NCBI GenBank assembly: GCA_027069135.1
Contig: JALXFE010000304.1
Coordinates: 1 to 55,851 of the forward strand
Length of the DNA stretch: 55,851 bases
Direction of reading: 5' to 3'
DNA from: Thermoanaerobaculia bacterium
GTDB taxonomy: Bacteria > Acidobacteriota > Thermoanaerobaculia > Multivoradales > JAHZIX01
Shown: piece by piece, positions 25,932 through 33,344 of the stretch
How the letters are laid out: every line of letters starts with the position of its first letter
How positions within the stretch are numbered: position 1 is the stretch's first letter
Program-made: the position numbers and the translations under genes
The notes under the pieces: model-generated
What the model was told of the DNA's origin: nothing
Seen by the model: the letters and a program-made list of their open reading frames with translations, nothing else
Database searches by the model: none

Positions 25932-26327
25932 CTAGAGAGTCGGTACCAGCCCGGCGTCTAGGATCCGGGAATCTCGAGTTAGGAGCGTGGCTCCCAGCAC
26001 CCTCGCGGTAGCGACGAGGATCCGGTCCGCCGGATCCCGATGAAATCCGTCCGGTAGCTGCGCCACCTCGGCGGCGATGGCCGGTGAGATGCCGATGCGC
26101 TGAACGAGAGGAGGAGCCGTCGCCCGCTCCAGCCAATCCCGCAAAGGCAGCCGGAGCTCGATGCGGCCCAGGCTGTAGAGGGTGGCGATCTCCCAGAGCG
26201 AGATGTCGGAAACCCGAAGCGGGGAATCCGGACCAGCCTCCTGAAACACTTCCCGATGACGCCGGCTCAGGCGTCCGTTACCGTTGAGCCACCACAGAAG
26301 AATGTGGGTGTCCAACAGTGGCTTCAC
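25932..26327 (-). CDS. vapC: PIN-domain toxin (VapC-like)
   Basis: A PIN-domain ribonuclease toxin of 131 residues. The acidic site is spread over LLDTHILLWW (N-terminal Asp), SLWEIATL (Glu), HRDPADRILVATA (two Asp) and LLTRDSRI. The start is GTG at 26327, overlapping the antitoxin stop (GTGA), which is why the longer open frame to 26537 is rejected. It forms a two-gene toxin-antitoxin operon. Confidence 0.9.
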   Translation of the reverse strand: MKPLLDTHILLWWLNGNGRLSRRHREVFQEAGPDSPLRVSDISLWEIATLYSLGRIELRLPLRDWLERATAPPLVQRIGISPAIAAEVAQLPDGFHRDPADRILVATARVLGATLLTRDSRILDAGLVPTL

Positions 26328-26572
26328 TCGAGGTTCCCCTGCTCGGCTTCCCAGGCCTCCGGAGGCAACACGGGCTCTAGAACGTCGCCATGAAAGGTCA
26401 CGGTACCGCGCAGCGAGTCCTGAGGAAGAGCCGTCTCCGAGCCGGTCGGCGGAATGAGCTGCGCCACCGGCTTGCCCCGCTTGAGGATAACGATGGCCTC
26501 GCCGGTGGCCGAAACCTCGTCCAGGATCGCCAAGCACTTGGCCTTGAACTCCGATGCGTTGATCGTCTCCAT
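26324..26572 (-). CDS. vapB: Phd/YefM-type antitoxin (VapB-like)
   Basis: 82 residues. The N-terminal METINASEFKAKCLAILDEV...ILKRGKPVAQLIP is the DNA-binding fold of Phd/YefM antitoxins, and the variable acidic C-terminus (LPPEAWEAEQGNLE) would bind the toxin. The gene precedes and overlaps vapC. Such antitoxins repress their own operon, so a promoter with operator should lie within 26573-26700, but I cannot point to one. Confidence 0.9.
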   Translation of the reverse strand: METINASEFKAKCLAILDEVSATGEAIVILKRGKPVAQLIPPTGSETALPQDSLRGTVTFHGDVLEPVLPPEAWEAEQGNLE

Positions 26573-26881
26573 GTGACCAGGCTATCTGACCAGTTGCGAG
26601 AGTTCAAGGTTCTTTCGGCCTTAGGGCCCCGAGAGAAGATGCGTTTGTGGGATGTCTTCGCCAAGAGCACAGAAGCTACGGGTCGTCTGGCAGGCTTGAA
26701 AAGTGTGTCCACAGGGAATTCTTGCCGCGATTGCCGAGAGAACTGAGTAGATATTCGTCCCCAAGACCCGCGTCGGACACCCCCAGATGCCTGCGGATGG
26801 CAAGAATCCGGGAAGCGTCCGATTTTTCCGCAAGGAAGCACACTACTGGCCAGGCTCACTATTCGGCTGCGGCCTTCTCGG

Positions 26882-27004
26882 GGCGTCCGCCGTTTGTATC
26901 TATCCAAGACCCAATACCATCTGTACTATCGAGTTGCGGACGACGGTGCGATCGACGTCGTCGCGTTCTGGCATTCGAGTAGGGGTGCGATTCCCGAGGT
27001 TTGA
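26882..27004 (+). pseudogene. RelE/ParE-family toxin, C-terminal fragment
   Basis: The plus-strand frame reads GVRRLYLSKTQYHLYYRV then a variable loop, then DVVAFWHSSRG and a stop at 27002-27004. That is the C-terminal ~40 residues of a RelE/ParE-type toxin, with its conserved tyrosines and VxAFWHSxRG ending. The preceding in-frame sequence does not look like the family and no start or N-terminal half is found, so this is a remnant. Confidence 0.65.
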
Positions 27005-27013
27005 GAACACGCC

Positions 27014-27148
27014 TCATTCGGGGTCTTGCAGCGTCTGGTGAACCGCCGCGGCCCAAGCGCCGTCCTCGTCTTCTTTAAATTCCCAGGTCATGAATCCTCC
27101 GAAGCCCTGTCCGAATTTGTCGACCAAAGGCCCGAGAATTTTGGGCTC
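27014..27148 (-). pseudogene. Orphan C-terminal coding fragment, possibly of a glycosidase
   Basis: The minus-strand frame gives EPKILGPLVDKFGQG then FGGFMTWEFKEDEDGAW and ends LQDPE before TGA. The GGxMTWE pattern is like the last barrel strand of GH18-type hydrolases, but this is a short match and uncertain. Upstream the frame meets a stop at the inner edge of the inverted-repeat element at 27144, so the body of the gene is missing. Confidence 0.35.
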
Positions 27149-27389
27149 CCCTCAACATAGTGGGTACTTCGGAGCCTCCAAGGGCGCGAGAGGCCCCTGT
27201 TCTCAAAGCTTTCCGGGGCATTCGCCTTCCCGCCTCTCATGGGCACGGAAGGGAGACCACTTCCAGCCGTCGCCGACCCTGTGGGAGGGGCGATAAGACG
27301 CGGCGGTGGGCGGGGGTTTGCGGCTTTCCGCGTCTTCCATGGGGCTCTTCGGGGCCGAGAAAAGTACCCACTGCTACTTGAGGAGAGCC
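27144..27389. mobile_element. 246-bp element with ~27-bp imperfect terminal inverted repeats
   Basis: The left end reads GGCTCCCCTCAAC...AGTGGGTACTT (27144-27169). The right end reads AAGTACCCACT...TTGAGGAGAGCC (27362-27389), its reverse complement with one mismatch and a short loop difference. The interior has no credible gene. It abuts a broken coding fragment. It could be a non-autonomous transposable element. No clear target duplication is visible. Confidence 0.5.
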
Positions 27390-27413
27390 AGGATTCCCTT
27401 GCTCGGCTGAAGG

Positions 27414-27614
27414 TCAGGAGCTGACCGCTTTGCTCCGGAATGGGTGACCGGATTGGCCGGAATAGGCAGCTTGGAGAGAGGACGCCAATGTCACCGGAAT
27501 CTTTGACTGTTTGGGGCCGAGAAACAGCTTCACCTTGAATGGACCATCTTTGAGAAGCTCGACATCCTTTGGCTGGACATTCTCGAAATCAACGAGGACG
27601 AAGTTTGTTCGCAT
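27414..27614 (-). pseudogene. PIN/NYN-like protein, truncated after ~48 residues
   Basis: The N-terminus MRTNFVLVDFENVQP then LLKDGPFKVKLFLGP matches the start of a PIN/NYN-like family (acidic FVLVDFENV strand). After TLASSLQ the sequence changes to an unrelated AAYSGQSGHPFRSK tail and stops at 66 residues, while relatives should be much longer. The ATG lies 12 bases after the attC-like site on the same strand, as expected for the next gene of a cassette array. Confidence 0.55.
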
Positions 27615-27625
27615 GAGGGTAAAGA

Positions 27626-27686
27626 GCCCTAACGGCTTGGCGATCAGCGGCGGCCGAAGGCCGTCCGCTGCATAGGCTTGTTAGGC
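27626..27686 (-). other. attC-like recombination site (integron cassette type)
   Basis: On the minus strand the site begins GCCTAAC (27686-27680) and ends GTTAGGGC (27633-27626), inverted outer boxes of the attC kind. Between them CAGCGG-A-CGGCC and GGCCG-CCGCTG form a hairpin with one extra base, around TTC. The length of 61 bp is typical. The inner L boxes are poorly paired, and the last base of R' departs from the GTTRRRY consensus. It begins 13 bases after the hicA stop, the normal place for attC in a gene cassette. No integrase gene is in the window. Confidence 0.55.
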
Positions 27687-27699
27687 TCCCCGCTAATGA

Positions 27700-27927
27700 T
27701 CATAGAACCTCACGCAACTGCCCCCGTGTTACTTCACAGTCGCGCAGAATCTTGCCAAGCAGACCAGGCCCGATCGTTTCCCCGGAATGCACGGGAACGA
27801 TCGTAGTGTGGCCGCCATGATCTCTTATGAAGTGATGGCTGCCACGAACCCGGACGACTTCGAAACCGAGAGCTTCGAGTCCTGCGAGCAGCTGCTTGCC
27901 GGTGATTCGCGGCAGTCTGTCGCTCAT
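27700..27927 (-). CDS. hicA: HicA-family mRNA interferase toxin
   Basis: 75 residues of the HicA/YcfA fold: RITGKQLLAGLEALGFEVV, RGSHHFIRDHGG with the catalytic histidine in GSHH, then TTIVPVHSGETIGPGLLGKIL. It overlaps the hicB stop by four bases (ATGA). Here the antitoxin gene comes first, whereas in many hic loci the toxin does. Followed directly by an attC-like site. Confidence 0.93.
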   Translation of the reverse strand: MSDRLPRITGKQLLAGLEALGFEVVRVRGSHHFIRDHGGHTTIVPVHSGETIGPGLLGKILRDCEVTRGQLREVL

Positions 27928-28142
27928 GCGACGCGTATGCGCTGAACGCCGACGAACTCGAGGGATTCGGCCGTTGTACCCTCAACCTCAAGGTAGAGGG
28001 CAACGGCCTCCTTCACGCGTTGCATCAGCTCATCGAGAGATCTTGCCTGGGTATGGCACCCCTTCAGGGCGGGCACGGTGGCTACGAAGAACTCCTCCGA
28101 GTCCTGCTCGATGATGACGTCAAATTCCTTGTTCATGGGCAT
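27924..28142 (-). CDS. hicB: HicB-family antitoxin
   Basis: 72 residues with the partial RNase H-like HicB fold: FDVIIEQDSEEFFVATVPALKGCHTQARSLDELMQRVKEAVALYL. It is short and has no separate DNA-binding domain, so autoregulation may need another factor. It is the first gene of the hicB-hicA pair. A GAGGAGC ribosome binding site precedes the start. Confidence 0.92.
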   Translation of the reverse strand: MPMNKEFDVIIEQDSEEFFVATVPALKGCHTQARSLDELMQRVKEAVALYLEVEGTTAESLEFVGVQRIRVA

Positions 28143-28844
28143 GCTCCTCGCATCGGGATGACTGCCAGCATAACGCGACGTTGATCTCTTGTCAGCCTTC
28201 CGTGGATCTGCCCGGCGAGCCTAACTTAGATTGAATGCCGCCGTTTTTTCCCTTAGGGCTGTCCCTTTCAGGTACTTAGGCCAGATTATGCCGACTTTAG
28301 GGCGGTGTCAATTGCACCGACATGTTCATTTCGGCGATCTAGGCGTCAGATCTGTGGCATCTAGACGTTGAAGAGGCGCAGAGGAGATCGCTGGAAGTTC
28401 CAGTTCCAGAGTAGCTTGGGAGTGGGTGCCCGGGATTTGGCTTTCCATGTCTACATGCAAGGTCCTAGCCTTTGAACACCGTTGTCGGGAAGTCGCCTGT
28501 GAGCGGTAAGTTTCATAGATCCTGCAGGCTGTAGTGTCAGGGAGACGAGCGGGTTTGTGTGGATGCGGCAGGCGGCGGTCGCTGAGGCAGCCGGGGTGCC
28601 ACCGGAATGCGATTTCCCGGCGGAATTCTCGAACAGGCTGGAGAGAATCCTTTTCAACCGGTGATTCTAGAAGGGATAACTTGAGACTTGGCCCTTGTTT
28701 CCAAGGGTAGTGAGGCGGGGCCTTTTCTCGAGGGGGTATGAATCCATGGTCCGCCCCGCCCTACGTCCGGCCAGATCCCCTCGCTCTACCTGCTCAAGCT
28801 CGAAGGTGGTGGCCGGAGTCGATCTTTTCTTCTCCAGGCAGGGC
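28143..28844. other. 702-bp stretch without a supported gene
   Basis: No frame here has both a start with ribosome binding site and family resemblance. The plus-strand frame 28503-28664 stays open and ends LERILFNR before a stop, with coding-like composition, so it may be an unrecognised gene remnant. GCATAAC (28168) and GCCTAAC (28219) look like isolated attC half-sites, without matching partners. Confidence 0.5.
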
Positions 28845-29768
28845 TCATCCAAGGTGATGCTTCGTTTCGGACTCCCCATCGACTGCTCGGGAGCGGGAGA
28901 TAGGATGGAGGCCATAGGTGATCTGGCCGAGAAAGCTTTCGGGAAACTCCTCGTCGCCGGGAAATCCGAGCTCGATGTCGCGGCCTGAGTGGGGGATGTA
29001 GGCGCTCCCAAAGAGGTAGTCCCAGAGGCTCAAGGTGAGGCCGTAGTTGACGCCGTAGGGGCTCGCCGCCGGGAGGGCCTTGGCATGGTGCCAGATGTGC
29101 ATTTGGGGGTTGTTGAAGAGGTACTTCAGGGGGCCCAGGGGGAGGCGGAAGTTGGAGTGGTTGAAGTGGCCGACGACGAGGGTGAAGACATAGACGATGA
29201 AGAAGTCGTCGATGCCGAAGCCGATCATCGCCAGGGGCAGGTACTCGATGCTGCGGTAGACCACATTCTCCATCCAGTGATAGCGCAGGTGAGCGGCGAA
29301 GCCCATCTGTTTCACCGAGTGATGGACCTTGTGGAATTCCCATAGGAAGGGCACCCGATGGAGGAGGCGGTGGACGTTCCATTGGACGAAATCCCGCACC
29401 AGGAAGAGGGCCAGGAGCTGTCCCCAGGTGGGCCAGGAGCCGACTTCCAAGGCCACCAGATTGGTGATGCCGAAGAGGGCGAGAAAGTCGTTGAAGAGCT
29501 GCACTACCACGTCCGAGGCGGCGTTGTAGATGATCAGGGAGAAGAGGAAGAAGTTGAAGAACATGTAGAAGGCGTCGAGCCAGAAATCCCGCCGAAAGCG
29601 GGGCTGGTCTTTACGCCAGGGGCGCAGCAGCTCCAACGCGAAGAAAACCAGGGAGACGCCAACCAACCAGAGGACGTAGTTGCGGGGGTGGGGGACCGTC
29701 AGCTCCTCCCACAGGTAGCGCGCGTAGTCGGTGTAGCCATGAATGAAGATCTGCCAGTATGCGCCCAT
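28845..29768 (-). CDS. Sterol desaturase/fatty acid hydroxylase superfamily membrane protein
   Basis: A di-iron membrane oxygenase of 307 residues with about four to five helices. The histidine clusters are HRLLHRVPFLWEFHKVHHS (residues ~130-150), HFNHSN and HIWHHAK, the order of the ERG3/ERG25-type superfamily. The C-terminus (~55 residues) is soluble. It stands alone on the minus strand. Substrate is unknown; hopanoid, sterol, carotenoid and fatty-acid substrates are all known in the family. Confidence 0.9.
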   Translation of the reverse strand: MGAYWQIFIHGYTDYARYLWEELTVPHPRNYVLWLVGVSLVFFALELLRPWRKDQPRFRRDFWLDAFYMFFNFFLFSLIIYNAASDVVVQLFNDFLALFGITNLVALEVGSWPTWGQLLALFLVRDFVQWNVHRLLHRVPFLWEFHKVHHSVKQMGFAAHLRYHWMENVVYRSIEYLPLAMIGFGIDDFFIVYVFTLVVGHFNHSNFRLPLGPLKYLFNNPQMHIWHHAKALPAASPYGVNYGLTLSLWDYLFGSAYIPHSGRDIELGFPGDEEFPESFLGQITYGLHPISRSRAVDGESETKHHLG

Positions 29769-29881
29769 GAGAGTCCTTTCGGTGCTGGGTCCCGCTGTCT
29801 CGGCTAGAGTATCTTGTTAGGGGATCAGAGGTAACCAACCGCCGGGCATTCATGCCCGGCAGGCCCTCTAAGGAAAGAAAG

Positions 29882-30337
29882 ATGGTTCAGATCTACATCG
29901 ACGCGGACGCCTGTCCGGTCAAAGAAGAAATCTACCGGGTAGCTCTGCGCCACGGCGTCAAGGTCCACCTGGTGGCCAATACCCGGATGCGGATTCCGGC
30001 CCAGGGGCAGGTCGAGCTGGTCGTCGTGGACGGCGGATTCGATGCCGCCGACGATTGGATCGCTGAACAGGTGGAAGCCCAGGACGTCGTGATTACCGCA
30101 GACATCCCCCTGGCTGCCCGCTGCCTGGAGAAAGGCGCGCGCGTTCTGGGGCTCAAGGGACGGGCGTTTACCGAGGACTCCATCGGCGAGGCCCTGGCCA
30201 GTCGCGAGCTCAGCTCCCAACTGCGCGAGATGGGAGTCATCAGCGGCGGACCGGCTCCCTTCGGCAAGAAGGACCGCTCCCGTTTCCTGCACAGCCTGGA
30301 CGAGATGCTTCGGAAGGCTTTGCGGGGGAGGCCTTAG
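29882..30337 (+). CDS. DUF188/YaiI-YqxD family protein
   Basis: 151 residues of the YaiI/YqxD family, a PIN-like fold of unknown activity. Markers are the start [53 protein letters not shown] and [19 protein letters not shown] start at ATG 29882, just after AAGGAAAG, not at 29852. It ends 11 bases before the convergent cytochrome gene. Confidence 0.92.
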   Translation: MVQIYIDADACPVKEEIYRVALRHGVKVHLVANTRMRIPAQGQVELVVVDGGFDAADDWIAEQVEAQDVVITADIPLAARCLEKGARVLGLKGRAFTEDSIGEALASRELSSQLREMGVISGGPAPFGKKDRSRFLHSLDEMLRKALRGRP

Positions 30338-30348
30338 CCGAGACACTG

Positions 30349-31980
30349 CTAGCGGGGCACTACCCGTTTGCCGGTGGGCTCGAAGGTCCCCTTCGACAGG
30401 TCGACGGCGAGGACGTGGCCGCCCCGGGCTCCCAGGCGGCGGTTGGGGGAGAAGGCTATTTCCGGGGTGAGGCCGGTGGAGAAGTCGTAGAGGCCTTCCA
30501 GGGATTCGATGAGGCGCTCCCGGGAGAGGTTGCGGCCCGAGCGGTTGAGGCCTTCGACGAGCAGGGTGGCGGCGGAAACAGCGGCTAGTTGGGCCGCCAG
30601 GTGCTCGGTTCCGAGCCCTCGTTCCTGCGCCAGCTGCCAATAACCGGAGGCGGTGGCCGGATCCGCATCCGTCAGCAGGGCCGGGAAGGCCGCATAGAGG
30701 CGGTCTTGGAATTCGGTGGCGGCGTCCAAGAGGGTCGGCGCTGCGAGAATACCGGGGACCAGCACCGCCGGGTACCATCCCCGGGCGTCGGCAGCCTGCA
30801 AGAAAGACTGGAGATCCCGATCCCGCCCCAAGAAGAGCACGATCTCCGCGGGGACCGCCCTCGAGGCTGGAGCGGATTGCGCTTCAGCGGCAGCCACAGC
30901 CTCTCCCCTACGATGCTCGGCGAGAGTCGAGATGCGGATCTCGTCCCAAGTCCCGAGGCGGGCCTGATCCCGGGCGCTCTCGGCCCAGGAGAGTCCCGTT
31001 TCATCTCCTTCGTGGAGGATCAGAAGCCTTCCGCTTTTCAGTGAGTCCTTTCCGCCAGCAAAATCCACCAGCGTGCGGGCCAGCTCGTCGACGCCGCCGT
31101 AGAGGTAGAAGACGTAGCGATTCGGTGGAAGGGCCAACCAAGGGTTGAGAGCGGCGGGCCCTACGGTGGGTAAGATCGATTCCTCGAAGATCTGGGCCAG
31201 CTCCTGCTCCCGGCCGGTGAGGTCCGGCGCCACCAGGGCCAGGGGCGGCTCGTCTCCCAAGGATTCAAGGACCGCCGTCGCCAGGCTCTCTCCGGCGACT
31301 CCCGCGGCCGGTAGGGGCAGGACCTGGAGCTCGACCCGGCGGCCGTAGACTCCACCCCGTTCGTTGAGGTCGTCGAAGTAGATCTCCAGGGCGCCGCGGG
31401 TGGCCTTCCCTCTGGGATTGTCCGGTGACAGGAAGGTGCCGATGCGGATGGTCTCGTCGGTCAGCCCTGGATCTCGCTCGTGACCGAGGATCTCCAGATA
31501 AGCGATGAGATCTGCCGCATCCCGGCGGCTGAGACGGTACTCCGGCATGGTGCTGTTGAGTTCGTTACCGGCGGGATCCACCCCCATGGTGATGGCCCGG
31601 AGCACGGATCGTTCATCGTAAGGGGGATGCTGACGGTGGTCCGGACGGCGGGCTCCCCGAGGGTCTGTCAAGGCGGGCCAGGTGACATCCGAGGGGGCGA
31701 TGCCCCCTTCCGGCCGGCCGCGGCCATCGTGACCATGACAGCTGGCGCAGGGCACCAAGGAAGCGGCGACCTCGAAGGCTTCTTCGCCCATGGCAGCGAG
31801 GATCTCCCCCCCATCGGCGGTGACGCCACGGTGGAAGATGGCCTTGCCGCGATCCGGGTCCGGTCCCCGCGAGTCCATGACCGTGTCCGCCGCGGCGGGA
31901 GCCGCGAGGAACACAGCGAGAAACACAGCGAGAAACACAGCCCGGGCGAGCCCGGCGATCGACGCCGCCAGCGGTTTCAT
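30349..31980 (-). CDS. Exported c-type cytochrome fused to an ABC-type substrate-binding (Peripla_BP_6-like) domain
   Basis: 543 residues. The signal peptide hydrophobic core is FLAVFLAVFLAAPAAA. Residues ~35-170 are a monohaem cytochrome c: CASCH haem site near residue 78 and TMPEYRLS as the probable methionine ligand. From ~residue 175 a periplasmic-binding fold begins (IRIGTFLSPDNPRGKATRGALEIYFDDLNERGGVYGRRVEL), as in branched-chain amino-acid receptors, continuing to ~530. No permease or ATPase lies nearby, so a sensing or docking role is more likely than uptake. It overlaps the upstream SCO gene by four bases and is the last gene of the copper-oxidase locus. The combination is unusual. 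Confidence 0.85.
   Translation of the reverse strand: MKPLAASIAGLARAVFLAVFLAVFLAAPAAADTVMDSRGPDPDRGKAIFHRGVTADGGEILAAMGEEAFEVAASLVPCASCHGHDGRGRPEGGIAPSDVTWPALTDPRGARRPDHRQHPPYDERSVLRAITMGVDPAGNELNSTMPEYRLSRRDAADLIAYLEILGHERDPGLTDETIRIGTFLSPDNPRGKATRGALEIYFDDLNERGGVYGRRVELQVLPLPAAGVAGESLATAVLESLGDEPPLALVAPDLTGREQELAQIFEESILPTVGPAALNPWLALPPNRYVFYLYGGVDELARTLVDFAGGKDSLKSGRLLILHEGDETGLSWAESARDQARLGTWDEIRISTLAEHRRGEAVAAAEAQSAPASRAVPAEIVLFLGRDRDLQSFLQAADARGWYPAVLVPGILAAPTLLDAATEFQDRLYAAFPALLTDADPATASGYWQLAQERGLGTEHLAAQLAAVSAATLLVEGLNRSGRNLSRERLIESLEGLYDFSTGLTPEIAFSPNRRLGARGGHVLAVDLSKGTFEPTGKRVVPR
31911..31946. repeat. 12-bp tandem repeat in the signal peptide of the cytochrome fusion
   Basis: About three near-exact copies of AAACACAGCGAG encode the repeated VFLA/AVFL steps in the hydrophobic core of the signal peptide. 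Copy-number change would alter the core length four residues at a time without a frameshift. Confidence 0.7.
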
Positions 31981-32570
31981 CCGCGATCCTCCAGGACGCT
32001 GTTCAGAATCTGGATGAGCTCGTCAGCGTCCGCCATGCCCATGGCTTTCTTCCACAGGCCGGTAGGTTCGTTGCCCATCAGCATGAGGCTTTGATGAGCT
32101 TCCGGGTCGTCGACGTATTGTCCCAGCTTCTTCAGCGCCAGGGAGACGTTCTCTTTCTTACCGGTGAGGAAAAACCAGCCGGGCCGGGTGCGGAAGGATT
32201 CGGAGAACGACAGGAGCTTCTCCGGCGTGTCGGTGTCCGGATCGACCGAGATGGAGAGGATGTAGACATCCTTGCCGAGGCGATCGCCGAGCCAGCGCTG
32301 GATCTTGACCAGGCGGGCGGCCATGGCCGGGCAAGCACTTGAGCAGGAGGTGAACATGGAGTTGATGACCACGACCTTGTCTTTCAGCAGGTCACTGTAG
32401 AGACGGTGGTGGGTACCGTGCTGGTCCACGAGCTCGATGTCGCCGAAGTATTTCTCCGAGCCCCGCGGGGTAGTTGTCCCCTCCGCGGCGTGAATACCGG
32501 TCATGGGGAGTAGGAGCGCCAGGATCAACGATGCGGCGCCTATGGAAGGACGAATCGGCAACAAGCTCAT
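31977..32570 (-). CDS. SCO1/SenC-family copper chaperone (second SCO gene)
   Basis: A thioredoxin-fold periplasmic copper protein of 197 residues with a signal peptide ending near GIHA. The copper ligands are CSSAC (residues ~76-80) and a later histidine in DPEAHQSLML. SCO proteins load the CuA centre of haem-copper oxidases or act as thiol reductants. No CuA oxidase genes are in the window, so the nearby giant multicopper oxidase is the obvious candidate client (inference). It overlaps both neighbours by four bases. Confidence 0.92.
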   Translation of the reverse strand: MSLLPIRPSIGAASLILALLLPMTGIHAAEGTTTPRGSEKYFGDIELVDQHGTHHRLYSDLLKDKVVVINSMFTSCSSACPAMAARLVKIQRWLGDRLGKDVYILSISVDPDTDTPEKLLSFSESFRTRPGWFFLTGKKENVSLALKKLGQYVDDPEAHQSLMLMGNEPTGLWKKAMGMADADELIQILNSVLEDRG

Positions 32571-33310
32571 CGGGCGACCTCCTCAGGGTTGAGAGCTTCG
32601 GTTTGCAGTAGCTCATCGAGCATTTTGGCCAGCTTGACCGGTGGTGTGAGGCCGTTGACCCGCCGCCAGACACCGGTCCGGTCGTTGACCAATAGGGCGA
32701 TGGGGCCGTGGTCCTTGACGTCGGGAGTGAGGGCTTCCAGCTGCCGAAGCACTTGATCGACATCGGTCTTGAGGCCAGTGACGAAGGTCCAGGCTTCGGT
32801 CGCCGAGAATTTCTCGCCCCAAGCTTTGAGGCGTTCCGGCGTGTCCGTCGTCGGATCGATAGAGATGGAGATCAATTGCACATCCCGGCCCAGGCGTTCG
32901 CCGAGCTCGTCCTGAAGACGGCTGAAATTGGCACCCATAGGCGGGCAGACGGTGGTGCAGGTGGTGAAGATGAAGTTCATCGCCACGACCTTGTCCTTGA
33001 CCAAGTCGCTGTAAAAGGAGATGGCCTCGCCCTCCTGGTTCATCAGGCGCATATCCGGAATCCGCAGGCCGCCGGTCTGCGCCGAAGATTGGGCCGGGGC
33101 TGCGGATCTTTTCATCATCGCGGCGTGGTCATGGCCGGTGTGTACTTCGACGCCATCCGCGGTTCCCGGCGCCGTGTGGCAGGAGGGCAGCGAGCCGTCT
33201 TCCTGACCGAAGGCGGCGGCGGGCAGACCTAGGATGCCCCCGACGGCGGCCAGGGCAGCGAGGTAACCAAGAGATTTGAGATGGCTTGAGACAGATGCTT
33301 GTTTCTTCAT
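32567..33310 (-). CDS. SCO1/SenC-family copper chaperone with histidine-rich N-terminus (first SCO gene)
   Basis: 247 residues, signal peptide ending near AAAFGQ. The copper site is CTTVC (~residue 119) plus the histidine in VKDHGPIALLV. Between signal and fold there is a short H/M-rich segment, VHTGHDHAAMMK, that could bind extra copper. It shares only the family fold with the next gene, so the two are not a recent duplication. It follows the propeller gene by 34 bases with AGAGGAAC as ribosome binding site. Confidence 0.92.
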   Translation of the reverse strand: MKKQASVSSHLKSLGYLAALAAVGGILGLPAAAFGQEDGSLPSCHTAPGTADGVEVHTGHDHAAMMKRSAAPAQSSAQTGGLRIPDMRLMNQEGEAISFYSDLVKDKVVAMNFIFTTCTTVCPPMGANFSRLQDELGERLGRDVQLISISIDPTTDTPERLKAWGEKFSATEAWTFVTGLKTDVDQVLRQLEALTPDVKDHGPIALLVNDRTGVWRRVNGLTPPVKLAKMLDELLQTEALNPEEVAR

Positions 33311-33344
33311 GAGAAAGTTCCTCTGTATGGCTCAACAGGAGGGC

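Noticed and set aside
27090-27424. Several plus-strand frames of 60-73 residues
   Set aside because: They lie inside or across the 246-bp inverted-repeat element and have no start signals or family match.
28168-28224. A second attC site upstream of hicB
   Set aside because: Only isolated RYYYAAC-like half-sites (GCATAAC, GCCTAAC) are seen, with no matching inverted partner at a suitable distance.
28451-28657. A 68-residue minus-strand frame
   Set aside because: No convincing ribosome binding site, no family likeness, and low-complexity composition.
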